Notes: generated by a model from the letters alone, not told the origin. Shown: positions 16,885-25,241, counted from the first letter of the stretch. The stretch: 64,000 bases of DNA from Bacteroidota bacterium (GCA_023458415.1 JAEWZO010000020.1:62001-126000); one strand, 5' to 3'. Made by a program: numbers and translations.

Positions 16885-18429
16885 TTACTTCTTGATCACT
16901 TTCCGTGTTTCTGTTCCTTTTTCAGTTTCTACTGTTAAGATATACATTCCTTTCTGAAGTTTTGAAGCATTGATTTTTCCGTTCTTAGACTCAATACTTT
17001 CTGTAGGCACAACTCTTCCGCTCATGTCGGTAAGTTTCGTGCTGTTAATTTTTTGATCAGATTTCAGATAAAGTTCCTCGCTGAAAGGGTTTGGATAAAC
17101 TGAAACTGAAGATTTCCCCTGAGTATCTTCCACTGCAAGTGCCGCACCTAAATGTAGCAAACAGCCGTCAGTATCTCCCAAATTTGGTGGCACATCACCA
17201 TCGAAAGAGCTCACAACTCCACCTGCCAGAAAAGATCCGTCCGGTAATTGTCTGATGTTCAAAGCAAGATCTCCGTTGGCTCCACCTAGAGCTTTCTGCC
17301 AGATTTTATTTCCTTCACCATCCAAAGCAATCAGCCACATATCGTTGGAACCGTGATTTCCGGACACATCACCATTGTTGGAAAACGTATATCCTGCAGC
17401 AATAATTCCACCTTCGTTAGTTACATCAATTGAACGGAACTGATCGTTTTGAGTACCGCCGTAAGTTTTACTCCAGATTACTTCACCACTCGGGCTAACT
17501 TTCATTACCCAATAGTCAATCATTCCCTTATTTCCAGTTATATCATGATCGTACGACCAAATTGTTCCACCTACGATAAGGTTTCCTTCAGTATCCAAAA
17601 CAATTCTTCTAAGAACATCGTCATCAGTTCCTCCGTAAGCACGGCTCCACTCTACAGTACCCTGATCATTAATTTTAATAATCAGTCCATCGTACATCCC
17701 TTTACTTCCTTCAATTTCCGTAGAATAAGTTCCACCTACAATGTAAGCGCCTCCACCGGGAGCTGCAACCATGTCGTAAGATGTTTCAACATCTGTCCCG
17801 CGGAATCTTTTTTCCCAAACCAAATCTCCTGCAGCATCCACTTTACCCATCCATATATCGGAAGCTCCACCTAAAGTACCAGAAACGTCACCATCCCAAG
17901 ATTCAGTATGTCCTGTAAAGATAAAACCACCGTCTTCCGATTCAACAGCTTTATAAGTCCACTCCATGAAATATCCTCCGTAGGTTTTCTGCCATTGAAC
18001 CTGTCCTTCTGCATTCATTTTTACCAACCAAACATCGCTTCCTCCTTTTGTCGACAAGCCATAATCCTGCGAGTTGGTGAGACCGGCAAGAATATATCCT
18101 CCATCAGAGGTGTTGGAAATTCCCAGAATATCATCCAGATCCGAACCACCTAAATTGTAGGAAACAAGATCTCCCGTTGCTACGTCTCCAATTGTCATTA
18201 GTGCATCGCCACTGCCACGGTTGCCTACGGCATGATGATCGGTTGAATAACTTACACCAACGGTAACAAATTTCGTAGCGTCCGGTGATACGCCAATTAC
18301 GTTAACGTTTTCTGAACTGTTACCGCCAATTGCCTTTTGCCAAAGAACCGACGGCGCCTGCTGAGCGTTCATTATTGAAGCTGCGGCCGCTGTTAACACA
18401 AGAGAAGCAATAGTAAATGTTTTTCTCAT
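16885..18429 (-). CDS. T9SS-secreted protein with seven propeller-like repeats
   Basis: A 514-residue exported protein with signal peptide MRKTFTIASLVLTAAAASIMNAQ. Residues about 28-430 hold seven repeats of roughly 55-60 residues. Each starts with a YGG- or LGG-type turn plus an acidic or polar stretch (GGTDDDVLRRI, GGTQNDQFRSI) and continues with DGGYILAG-type and W-x-K strands (WLVKMNAEGQVQWQKTYGG). Seven copies suggest a closed seven-bladed beta-propeller. The last about 75 residues are a type A T9SS sorting domain (VSVYPNPFSEELYLKS, then KGMYILTVETEKG, ending RKVIKK). It is therefore probably transported across the outer membrane by T9SS and then released or anchored. The ligand is unknown. 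Confidence 0.92.
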   Translation of the reverse strand: MRKTFTIASLVLTAAAASIMNAQQAPSVLWQKAIGGNSSENVNVIGVSPDATKFVTVGVSYSTDHHAVGNRGSGDALMTIGDVATGDLVSYNLGGSDLDDILGISNTSDGGYILAGLTNSQDYGLSTKGGSDVWLVKMNAEGQVQWQKTYGGYFMEWTYKAVESEDGGFIFTGHTESWDGDVSGTLGGASDIWMGKVDAAGDLVWEKRFRGTDVETSYDMVAAPGGGAYIVGGTYSTEIEGSKGMYDGLIIKINDQGTVEWSRAYGGTDDDVLRRIVLDTEGNLIVGGTIWSYDHDITGNKGMIDYWVMKVSPSGEVIWSKTYGGTQNDQFRSIDVTNEGGIIAAGYTFSNNGDVSGNHGSNDMWLIALDGEGNKIWQKALGGANGDLALNIRQLPDGSFLAGGVVSSFDGDVPPNLGDTDGCLLHLGAALAVEDTQGKSSVSVYPNPFSEELYLKSDQKINSTKLTDMSGRVVPTESIESKNGKINASKLQKGMYILTVETEKGTETRKVIKK

Positions 18430-18571
18430 AATTACTTTTTATTAGATTTAGATTTTTAAAGGACGGAAGATCATACATTATGCTAACCATCGCAATATTT
18501 TTATGAAATTAATATCATAATTAATATAAACGCATAAAAATCAAAAAGTTAAAGTCAATTTGTTGCATAAA

Positions 18572-18595
18572 AAAAGTCTCCCAAAGGAGACTTTT
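18572..18595. terminator. Terminator after menB
   Basis: Stem AAAAGTCTCC/GGAGACTTTT with loop CAAA, directly downstream of the minus-strand menB stop. Confidence 0.85.
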
Positions 18596-18610
18596 ACTAT
18601 TTTTTCTAAA

Positions 18611-19447
18611 TTAAGAGATCCACTGATTATCACCAAAATCAGGCTTCCTTTTCTCCAGAAAAGCGTTTCTTCCCTCTTTAGCTTCGTCAGTCATATAAGC
18701 CAATCGGGTTGCTTCTCCTGCAAAAACCTGTTGACCAACCATGCCGTCGTCCGTTAGATTCATCGCGAATTTCAGCATTCGGATGGAAGTCGGTGATTTT
18801 GCTAGAATTTCCTGCGCCCACTGATAAGCGGTTTCTTCAAGTTCGGCGTGTGAAACCACTTCATTCACCATTCCCATTTCAAAAGCTTCCTGCGCAGAAT
18901 AATTTCTGCCGAGAAAGAAAATTTCGCGGGCTTTTTTCTGTCCCACCATTTTTGCTAGGTAAGCCGAACCATAACCACCATCGAAGCTGGTAACATCCGC
19001 ATCGGTTTGTTTGAATATTGCGTGCTCTTTTGAAGCTAAAGTTAAATCGCAAACTACATGAAGAGAATGTCCACCTCCAACAGCCCAACCGTTAACAGCA
19101 GCAATCACCACTTTCGGCATGAAGCGAATTAGACGTTGCACTTCCAAAATGTTTAGGCGGTGACGTCCGTCATCTCCCACATAACCTTGATGTCCTCTGG
19201 CTTTCTGATCTCCGCCGCTGCAAAATGCGTGACCTCCGTCTTTCGGACTTGGACCCTCGCCAATTAAAATCACAACTCCAACTGATGAATCTTCGTACAC
19301 ATCGTAAAAAGCATCATAAAGTTCTGAAGTTGTTTTTGGGCGGAAGGCATTTCTTACTTCCGGGCGGTTAAATGCAATTCTTGCAACGCCATTGCATTTT
19401 TGGTAGGTAATGTCTTCGTATTCTTTAACGGTTTTCCAATCGGCCAT
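18611..19447 (-). CDS. menB: 1,4-dihydroxy-2-naphthoyl-CoA synthase
   Basis: A 278-residue crotonase-fold enzyme that cyclises o-succinylbenzoyl-CoA in menaquinone synthesis. Signatures are IAFNRPEVRNAFRPKT, the CSGGDQK loop, GWAVGGGHSLHVVCDLTLAS, and the MenB-typical SFDGGYGSAYLAKMVGQKKAREIFFLGR. Length matches the family. It appears co-transcribed with the upstream DUF2007 gene (57-base gap) and ends at a strong terminator. Confidence 0.96.
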   Translation of the reverse strand: MADWKTVKEYEDITYQKCNGVARIAFNRPEVRNAFRPKTTSELYDAFYDVYEDSSVGVVILIGEGPSPKDGGHAFCSGGDQKARGHQGYVGDDGRHRLNILEVQRLIRFMPKVVIAAVNGWAVGGGHSLHVVCDLTLASKEHAIFKQTDADVTSFDGGYGSAYLAKMVGQKKAREIFFLGRNYSAQEAFEMGMVNEVVSHAELEETAYQWAQEILAKSPTSIRMLKFAMNLTDDGMVGQQVFAGEATRLAYMTDEAKEGRNAFLEKRKPDFGDNQWIS

Positions 19448-19504
19448 ATCTGATATATTTTTCCGTAAAGGTAAGAAAAGGAGTAGAAATTTGGAGCATA
19501 TTAA

Positions 19505-19735
19505 TTATTCTGAATCACTTGAACTATCGCTAAAATCTTCTTTTTCCTGTAGAATTTCCAGTGCTCTGTCGAAATCTTTTTCATCAACAACAAGCATATA
19601 GTTTTCTGCAACGGGCATTACTGCGACGTTGTTAACAAATTCATTTTTCAGGAAAGACTGAATTCCGCGAGATTCGAGTTTAGTTTGCGCTATCTGGACT
19701 TCGTACAGGTATATACTTTTCATTATTGTTTTCAT
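19505..19735 (-). CDS. DUF2007 family small protein
   Basis: A 76-residue protein with the DUF2007 (putative signal-transducing) layout: a first strand (SIYLYEVQIAQ), a helix covering LESRGIQSFLKNEF, a strand with ENYMLVVDEKDFDRALEIL, and an acidic tail. The start may be the ATG at 19723, since MKSIYLYEV is the conserved part; the four extra residues MKTI are uninformative. It lies between menB and the amino acid permease on one strand. Function is unknown; members have an ACT-like or ferredoxin-like fold. Confidence 0.8.
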   Translation of the reverse strand: MKTIMKSIYLYEVQIAQTKLESRGIQSFLKNEFVNNVAVMPVAENYMLVVDEKDFDRALEILQEKEDFSDSSSDSE

Positions 19736-19792
19736 AAAAACTTATTTTCTTAAAGATACATTATTTTGAAAAAAGTTGCCAGCTGAAATGAT

Positions 19793-19860
19793 AGCCCCGA
19801 TGGAAGCGGCATCCTTTTGTGAAGCGCAGCGGAACAAAAGATACAGCGGACAGCGGGACC
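19793..19860. repeat. Intergenic palindromic repeat, short form
   Basis: A 68-base imperfect palindrome: left end AGCCCCGATGGAAGCGG, inner arms ATCCTTTTGT (19811-19820) and ACAAAAGAT (19835-19843), right end CAGCGGACAGCGGGACC. It shares both ends with the longer copy at 41878-42020. It lies between the permease stop and the DUF2007 gene, and the inner arms could act as a terminator or processing hairpin. Confidence 0.75.
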
Positions 19861-19888
19861 TGATTTGAAACAACACCCAACTTTGATG

Positions 19889-21295
19889 CTACCTATTTTT
19901 GCGCTGAATGAAAAAATATACCGGCAAACCGAGAAGAATCAACAGGAAACCAGGCCAAGTATACTGCTGTTTGTACATGAGAAGCAGCACACAAAACGCT
20001 GTCCCGATCAGCAGATATATAACTGGTGTTACCGGATAAAGCCAGGTTTTGTACGGACGCTGCAGCTGAGGTTTTTTGATGCGAAGCCAGATGACTCCGA
20101 AAACCGTAATCATATAGAAAAGTACGATAACGAAGGAAATCATGTCGAGTAAATCTCCGTACTGTCCGGAAAGTGCTAACAATGAAGCCCAGATTCCCTG
20201 CATCCACAAAGATTTTTCCGGAACGTGATGTCTGTTGTTGGCAATTGCTCCTTTGAAAAACAGTCCGTCTTTTGCCATCGCCTGATAAACTCGCGCACCG
20301 GCCAACACCAATCCGTTGATACAACCGAAAGTTGAAATCATCACCAAAACAGCCATAATTATTGTTCCAATTTTTCCAAAAATTACTTCGGATGCAGCCA
20401 CTGCAGGTCGGTTTTTATCCGCAAATGCCAAACTTTCTCGGTCGAGCGCGTTGAGGTAGACCAAATTGACAAGCAGGTAAAGAATCATAACAGCAGAAGT
20501 GCCGAGAACCATAGATCTCACAACATTTTTCTCGGGTTTTTCTACTTCACCGGAAACGAAGGTTACATTCTCCCAAGCTACAGAACTAAAAACAGAACCA
20601 ACCATCGCTGCAGCAATTCCGCCAAGAAGGGTAAGCCCACCAATTTCTTTCCAGCCGGTGGGAAGAAGATTATTACCGACTTCCTGTCCTAAATCCTGAA
20701 ACGAATTCCAGCCAAAACTCATATTGGAAAGCCATTGCGAATCTTTCACGAGCAAGAAACCAAAAACGATAATTCCCAGAAGCGACAATATTTTAGATCC
20801 TGTAAAAACATTCTGAAGTAGTTTGCCATTTTTCACCCCTTTTGTATTGATGAAAGTAAGCAGAAGTACGATGAAAATTGCCAAAATCTGAACCCACGTA
20901 ATCCTGAAACTTCCGCTTTGAAAAATCGGATCCGAATCATTGAGCCACGGCACCAAATAGGCGGTAAATTTCCCAAATGCCATTGCAACAGCTGCGATGG
21001 TCCCGGTTTGTATCACAGTAAACAAACCCCAACCATAAAGGAATCCCGTCATCTTGCCAAAAATTTCAGTAAGATAAGTGTATTGCCCTCCAGCTTTTGG
21101 AAACATAGACGAAAGTTCGCCGTATGAAATTGCAGCAGCAACGGTCATAATTCCCGTTATAATCCACACTGCAATCAGCCAATAACCTGAACCGAGATTC
21201 CGCATCATATCGGAACTTACAATAAAAATTCCGCTGCCAATCATAGAGCCCATAACGAGCATCACGGCATCCCAAAGTTTCAGTTTTTTGTGCAT
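19889..21295 (-). CDS. APC-family amino acid permease (LAT/YfnA-like)
   Basis: A 468-residue inner-membrane transporter with 12 predicted helices. The first helix holds the substrate-binding GSMIGSGIFIVS motif, and SYGELSSMFPKAGGQYTYL follows in TM3. It resembles the L-type/serine-threonine exchanger branch of the amino acid/polyamine/organocation superfamily. The ATG at 21295 is preferred (MHKKLKLWDAVMLVMG); the upstream alternative is only a TTG. A TATATTTG promoter element lies 18 bases upstream. The substrate cannot be read from sequence. Confidence 0.9.
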   Translation of the reverse strand: MHKKLKLWDAVMLVMGSMIGSGIFIVSSDMMRNLGSGYWLIAVWIITGIMTVAAAISYGELSSMFPKAGGQYTYLTEIFGKMTGFLYGWGLFTVIQTGTIAAVAMAFGKFTAYLVPWLNDSDPIFQSGSFRITWVQILAIFIVLLLTFINTKGVKNGKLLQNVFTGSKILSLLGIIVFGFLLVKDSQWLSNMSFGWNSFQDLGQEVGNNLLPTGWKEIGGLTLLGGIAAAMVGSVFSSVAWENVTFVSGEVEKPEKNVVRSMVLGTSAVMILYLLVNLVYLNALDRESLAFADKNRPAVAASEVIFGKIGTIIMAVLVMISTFGCINGLVLAGARVYQAMAKDGLFFKGAIANNRHHVPEKSLWMQGIWASLLALSGQYGDLLDMISFVIVLFYMITVFGVIWLRIKKPQLQRPYKTWLYPVTPVIYLLIGTAFCVLLLMYKQQYTWPGFLLILLGLPVYFFIQRKNR

Positions 21296-21312
21296 CTGTA
21301 ACAAATAAAAAT

Positions 21313-21320
21313 CAAATATA
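21313..21320 (-). promoter_or_regulatory. -7 promoter element (TATATTTG)
   Basis: Perfect TAnnTTTG on the minus strand, 17 bases upstream of the permease ATG at 21295. Confidence 0.5.
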
Positions 21321-21386
21321 AAATAAAAAGACCTTCTGATTTTCAGGTGTAAAAAGATTTTATATTTTTGCTAAAAATTATTGAGA

Positions 21387-21893
21387 ATGAAAAAGTTAGT
21401 TTTAGTTTTTGCGGTAAGTTTTGCCACTTTAACTTTTGCACAGGAAACAGAAAAACCAAAATATGCACCGCCTGCAGGAAATGCTTTGGTAGGTGATACT
21501 TACGGGGCGGGTGTTTCGGCCAATGCTGAGAAAAATGCAATCTCTGCAAAGAAACTGGACAAGAAACTGAAAAAATCTAAAAAGATAGAAAACGTAGCAG
21601 TTAAAGGAAAAGTAACTGAAGTTTGCGAAAAGAAAGGATGTTGGCTGACTGTAGAAACAGACAATAACGAAAGATTTTTTGTGAAGATGAAGGATTACGC
21701 GTATTTCGTACCGACTGCGCTCGAAGGGAAAACTGTTGTTCTGGAAGGTGTTGCCGAATCGAAAATGGTTTCTGTTGACGAACTGAAGCATTACGCTGAA
21801 GATGCAAAAAAATCTCAGGCCGAAATTGATGCCATTACAAAACCTGAAGAGGAAATCCGTTTTATGGCAAGCGGAATTAAAGTAGTAGAATAA
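21387..21893 (+). CDS. DUF4920 exported protein
   Basis: A 168-residue exported protein. The signal peptide MKKLVLVFAVSFATLTFAQ sets the start at the ATG; a TTG two codons upstream is less likely. The mature part has a Lys-rich stretch and then the DUF4920 core VKGKVTEVCEKKGCWLTV with a CxxxxC pair, an OB-fold-like strand set (FFVKMKDYAYFVPTALEGK, VVLEGVAESKMVSV) and the tail EIRFMASGIKVVE. The family is widespread in Bacteroidetes and of unknown role; the two Cys residues could bind metal or form a disulfide. Confidence 0.88.
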   Translation: MKKLVLVFAVSFATLTFAQETEKPKYAPPAGNALVGDTYGAGVSANAEKNAISAKKLDKKLKKSKKIENVAVKGKVTEVCEKKGCWLTVETDNNERFFVKMKDYAYFVPTALEGKTVVLEGVAESKMVSVDELKHYAEDAKKSQAEIDAITKPEEEIRFMASGIKVVE

Positions 21894-21917
21894 TATTGCT
21901 TATAACACAATTAACAT

Positions 21918-21946
21918 AAAATGCCGCCAATAATTTGCGGCATTTT
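21918..21946. terminator. Bidirectional terminator
   Basis: Stem AAAATGCCGC/GCGGCATTTT with a 9-base loop, between the convergent DUF4920 and M14 genes. Confidence 0.85.
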
Positions 21947-21947
21947 T

Positions 21948-23057
21948 TTATGGATCTATAATTTCGAAATTCTGTTCTGCGTCGAGTTTCGGGTATTTAT
22001 TATCAGATTTGAAAAATTTTCCAGTGCAGTCTATTTCTTTCCAGCCTTTACGTTTGCCTACATCTCCAACTTCCGCGACAATAGGAACAAAAGAAATTTC
22101 ATCTTCACCTTCGCGAATTTCTTCACGGTATTGCACGGCAACATCTAGAATACATTCAAAATCGGTGTTCAGTTTTACATTTCTGAAAATAATATCATAA
22201 TGAGATTCCTGATTCTCGGGAATTTCAAAATAATCTTCCCAACCTTTGTCCGAACCTTTCAAATCTGCAATGGCTTTCAATCCTTCGTATAGGGCACTTG
22301 TATAATATTTTCTCGTTCCCGTTCTCAAATAATCGTCTGGGAAATGACCGCCTTCATAAAGTATCGTCGGTAAACCCATTTTCATAAAATTGTCACCGGT
22401 GGACGTTGGATAAAACTCATCGGAATACCTCGCAATCTGCTTTGGAATTTGGTTAGAAAGACTTGCAACGATTCTGTTGATCACCGCCATTGCCTTTTTT
22501 CTGGTTGCAGTTACCTCTCTTTCAAAATTTTCCGCAGGAGCCAAAAACGAGAGTGTGGCAGGATTTTCTCCGTCGCTGCTGAAAATAGTTCGTTGTTCGT
22601 GAAGGTTTAAAGCGTAATCATAATTGCCACTTTCTGCAGCTTCTTTAAGAAGTGGAAATTCCTTGCTTGAAAGCTTTCTGTAATCACGATTCAAATCAAT
22701 ATCAGTTGCATTTCTTCTTTTCCACTGTTCAGAACCATCCGGATTCAACATAAAAATAAAATCCAGTGAGATTGATGAAAATAATTCTTCTTTCAGATTT
22801 TTCTGAAAATCCAGACTTTCCAGCAAATCCAGCATTGCGAGAGTAGAATTGCTCTCATTACCATGCATTTGCGACCACGCCAAGACCTTTACAGCTCCGG
22901 TTCCGATGGATAGCTTATAAATAGGTTTACCTAACTGGGAAGTACCAAACAGCGAAATAGAATCGCTGAGATTCTTCTGTAGAAAATTTTCCAGGCTTTT
23001 GGGCGAAATATAGCGGTTTGGGAAATCTGGGTTTTTCCGGTAATGGAGTTCCGACAT
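21948..23057 (-). CDS. M14 family zinc carboxypeptidase
   Basis: A 369-residue metallocarboxypeptidase. The zinc ligands are visible as MHGNESNS (HxxE) and the His of LNLHEQRT, and the catalytic Glu region is ILYEGGHFPDDY. RNATDIDLNRDY carries the substrate-binding NR segment. No signal peptide is present, so it probably acts in the cytoplasm on peptides or peptide-like conjugates. It has its own promoter (TACATTTG, 23083-23090) and lies next to the AT-rich origin-like gap. Confidence 0.9.
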   Translation of the reverse strand: MSELHYRKNPDFPNRYISPKSLENFLQKNLSDSISLFGTSQLGKPIYKLSIGTGAVKVLAWSQMHGNESNSTLAMLDLLESLDFQKNLKEELFSSISLDFIFMLNPDGSEQWKRRNATDIDLNRDYRKLSSKEFPLLKEAAESGNYDYALNLHEQRTIFSSDGENPATLSFLAPAENFEREVTATRKKAMAVINRIVASLSNQIPKQIARYSDEFYPTSTGDNFMKMGLPTILYEGGHFPDDYLRTGTRKYYTSALYEGLKAIADLKGSDKGWEDYFEIPENQESHYDIIFRNVKLNTDFECILDVAVQYREEIREGEDEISFVPIVAEVGDVGKRKGWKEIDCTGKFFKSDNKYPKLDAEQNFEIIDP

Positions 23058-23082
23058 TGAATTTGTTTCAGTTTACAGATTT

Positions 23083-23090
23083 CAAATGTA
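23083..23090 (-). promoter_or_regulatory. -7 promoter element for the M14 gene (TACATTTG)
   Basis: Perfect TAnnTTTG on the minus strand, 25 bases upstream of the M14 start. Confidence 0.5.
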
Positions 23091-23160
23091 ATTTTTTTTT
23101 TGTGTAGTTCAAAGTTTCACTTTTGTAAATTCACTAAACAAGACATTATGACAGCTTGTC

Positions 23161-23331
23161 TGTGGATAAAATTGTGGATTGCATTATTTTTAATCAAAAA
23201 TTATAATTTAATTGATTTTCAATATTTTATTTAATTCATATAAAGCGAAAAAATAATTTAACTTTAATACCTAAATTAACTATTTATATAAAAATAATGA
23301 TAAATATCTCAAACGTGAACATTGTGGATTA
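23161..23331 (+). other. Candidate origin of replication (DnaA-box-like sites and AT-rich tract)
   Basis: The 358-base gap between the divergent M14 and terC genes holds no credible gene. It has a perfect DnaA box TGTGGATAA (23161-23169), TGTGGATTG (23173-23181) and TGTGGATTA (23323-23331), all in one orientation. Between the second and third lies a tract with only 16 G/C in the 130 bases 23181-23310 by hand count, suited to unwinding. An ATTGTGGATT 10-mer is repeated exactly 150 bases apart. Genes left of this point are mainly on the minus strand, as expected for leftward replication. dnaA is not in the window; origins away from dnaA occur in this phylum. Confidence 0.45.
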
Positions 23332-23390
23332 AGTAGTCGAAAATTGATTTTGTAACAATTGTAAATTTTCGGCATAGCGCTATTTTTAGC

Positions 23391-23398
23391 TATATTTG
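23391..23398 (+). promoter_or_regulatory. -7 promoter element for terC (TATATTTG)
   Basis: Perfect TAnnTTTG match, 17 bases before the terC ATG at 23416. Confidence 0.55.
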
Positions 23399-23415
23399 CG
23401 CCGAAATTTTATCCT

Positions 23416-24507
23416 ATGACGAACGAAGTTATTTTTCTTTCATGCTTTTTAGCATTCATTGTTTTCATTTTAGCCATCGACCTTAACATGGGCAAAAAAT
23501 CGGGAGGTATAGTTTCGATGAAAAAGGCAGGATTAATGAGCTTCTTTGTCGTTTCTCTTGCTATCGGTTTTTACTTTGTCCTGATTACTTTCGGACACCT
23601 ACTCCACGGTATCGACAGCCTGGAAAGTTTACAAACCGTAATTACGAAACATCATCATCCTGTTCATATTATACCCGGTAACTTAGAGGATTCCATTAAG
23701 TTGTATAATCAGAATTTAGGACTTGAATACCTTACCGGATACATTATAGAATATGCGCTTTCAGTTGACAATATTTTTGTAATGATCTTAATCTTCACAG
23801 CTTTTGGTGTTGCTCCGAAAAACTATCACCGCGTGCTCTTCTGGGGAATCCTCGGAGCAGTTGTGATGAGGTTTATATTCATTTTCGTAGGTGCAGCCCT
23901 GATTGCAAAATTCGGCTGGATTATGTACGTATTTGGAGCTTTCCTGGTGATTACCGGAGTTAAGATGTTCCTCGAAAAAGATAAAGACGAACAGATTGAT
24001 ACGCAGAACCACCCTGTTGTAAAGTTTGCCAACAGATATTTTAAGGTACATAACAGTTTTGTGGGAAATAAATTCTGGGTAACGGTAGATGGAGTAAAGA
24101 AAATAACACCGCTTTTTCTGGTACTTTTGATCATTGAAGCAACCGATCTTGTATTTGCGGTAGACAGTATTCCTGCAATTTTCTCAGTGACGAAAGATCC
24201 TTATATCGTGTTCTTCTCCAATATTTTTGCGATTATCGGACTAAGATCAATGTTCTTTTTACTTGCCGGAATCATTGATAAATTCCGTTTCCTGAAAGTC
24301 GGTTTATCCGTTCTTCTTACTTTCATCGGTCTTAAAATGATTTTCCATAGCCAGCTTGCTTCTTGGGGATTTGAAACCAGCCACTCATTAATTATCATTG
24401 TTACTATTCTTGCGCTTAGCGTGTTCTTTTCCTTGATCTTACCGGAGAAAGTGAAAGAAAGAAAACTGAAGTATGATCCGGAAAATGAGGATACAAGGCA
24501 TATGTAA
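23416..24507 (+). CDS. TerC/Alx family integral membrane protein
   Basis: A 363-residue membrane protein of the TerC family with about nine hydrophobic segments. The family signatures are GYIIEYALSVDNIFVMILIF (about residue 111-130) and EATDLVFAVDSIPAIFSVTKDP (about residue 240-262), each with an acidic residue inside the membrane that is implicated in metal handling. An extra N-terminal region holds HHHPVH near residue 80. TerC/Alx proteins are now linked to Mn2+ export and metalation of exported proteins; tellurite resistance is the historical name. There are no other ter genes nearby. A terminator hairpin follows at 24537-24564. Confidence 0.92.
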   Translation: MTNEVIFLSCFLAFIVFILAIDLNMGKKSGGIVSMKKAGLMSFFVVSLAIGFYFVLITFGHLLHGIDSLESLQTVITKHHHPVHIIPGNLEDSIKLYNQNLGLEYLTGYIIEYALSVDNIFVMILIFTAFGVAPKNYHRVLFWGILGAVVMRFIFIFVGAALIAKFGWIMYVFGAFLVITGVKMFLEKDKDEQIDTQNHPVVKFANRYFKVHNSFVGNKFWVTVDGVKKITPLFLVLLIIEATDLVFAVDSIPAIFSVTKDPYIVFFSNIFAIIGLRSMFFLLAGIIDKFRFLKVGLSVLLTFIGLKMIFHSQLASWGFETSHSLIIIVTILALSVFFSLILPEKVKERKLKYDPENEDTRHM

Positions 24508-24536
24508 TTTACAGAAGTAACCACTTTAAAATATTT

Positions 24537-24564
24537 AAAACCAACGCATTAACGTGTTGGTTTT
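24537..24564 (+). terminator. Terminator after terC
   Basis: Stem AAAACCAAC/GTTGGTTTT with an 11-base loop, followed by ATTTTTG. Confidence 0.75.
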
Positions 24565-24629
24565 ATTTTTGTAAACTAGTATAGCTTGTTTTGATTTACT
24601 TTTGTATTTTATACTTGTAAAATATAGTA

Positions 24630-24647
24630 TTACATTTGTAAATGTAA
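24630..24647. promoter_or_regulatory. Palindromic operator candidate overlapping the XRE gene promoter
   Basis: TTACATTT-GT-AAATGTAA has perfect 8-bp arms around a 2-base centre. Its left part contains TACATTTG (24631-24638), a perfect TAnnTTTG -7 element, and the regulator start codon is 16 bases downstream of the palindrome. A bound repressor would cover the promoter, so this is a likely autoregulatory site. Confidence 0.6.
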
Positions 24648-24662
24648 AATTTGCTGTTTCCG

Positions 24663-25178
24663 ATGAACTTAAACGAGAGAATTTCAAAAATTATAGAATA
24701 TTCCGAACTCACATCTTCCGAGTTTGCAGATGAAGTTGAAGTTCAGAGATCTTCAATTTCGCACATTACTTCCGGTAGAAATAAACCGTCTCTTGATTTT
24801 CTGATGAAGGTGAAAGAACGATTTCCTGAGCTGCAGTGGGACTGGATGATCAACGGAACAGGTGAAATGATCCTGAAAAGGGAAGAAACAGTCGAAAATC
24901 CAACTCCACCGAAGCCTGCTTCCCTACCCGATTTATTCGCACTGATTAACGATGAGAACTTTGGATATACCGAAAGTGACGACAGGGTACAAAAACCCAA
25001 TTCACGAGAATTGAATATTTCTGAACCTATTACAGAAAATAGAAATTCAGAAGATTCTCAGCGATTAGAACCACAAAAACATGACTCAAACGTGCAATTC
25101 GTTGAAAATCAACAAGATAAAATAAAAAGGATTGTAGTATTTTTTGAAAGTGGAAAATTTGAAAGTTACGAGCCGTAG
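24663..25178 (+). CDS. XRE-type helix-turn-helix regulator, Bacteroidetes-specific form
   Basis: A 171-residue protein. Residues 4-60 are a lambda-repressor-like HTH (EFADEVEVQRSSISHITSGRNKPSLDFLMKV). Residues 61-70 (WMINGTGEMI) are the usual end of the domain in this group. A Pro-rich and then polar linker without obvious fold follows, and the C-terminus ends in a short strand-like tail (KIKRIVVFFESGKFESYEP) that recurs in flavobacterial proteins of this type. There is no protease or LexA-like domain. The start is the ATG at 24663; an upstream TTG frame adds four residues inside the operator region. Targets are unknown; autoregulation is inferred from the palindrome. Confidence 0.85.
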   Translation: MNLNERISKIIEYSELTSSEFADEVEVQRSSISHITSGRNKPSLDFLMKVKERFPELQWDWMINGTGEMILKREETVENPTPPKPASLPDLFALINDENFGYTESDDRVQKPNSRELNISEPITENRNSEDSQRLEPQKHDSNVQFVENQQDKIKRIVVFFESGKFESYEP

Positions 25179-25192
25179 AAATCAAAAAAAAA

Positions 25193-25215
25193 TCCCCTGC
25201 AATAATAGCAAGGGA
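25193..25215. terminator. Bidirectional terminator
   Basis: Stem TCCCCTGC/GCAAGGGA (one mismatch) with a 7-base loop and flanking A/T tracts, between the convergent XRE and CoA-transferase genes. Confidence 0.7.
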
Positions 25216-25241
25216 CTTTCTCTAATCTAAATCTTATTTTT

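Noticed and set aside
15848..19447. menA and menB as one menaquinone operon
   Set aside because: They are separated by the T9SS gene with its own terminators on both sides, and menA has its own promoter.
23416..24507. TerC as evidence of a tellurite-resistance island
   Set aside because: No other ter genes are nearby; single TerC/Alx genes are common chromosomal metal-homeostasis genes.
24663..25178. XRE regulator as a sign of a prophage
   Set aside because: No integrase, structural or lysis genes are nearby. Regulators of this type occur as single chromosomal genes in Flavobacteriia.
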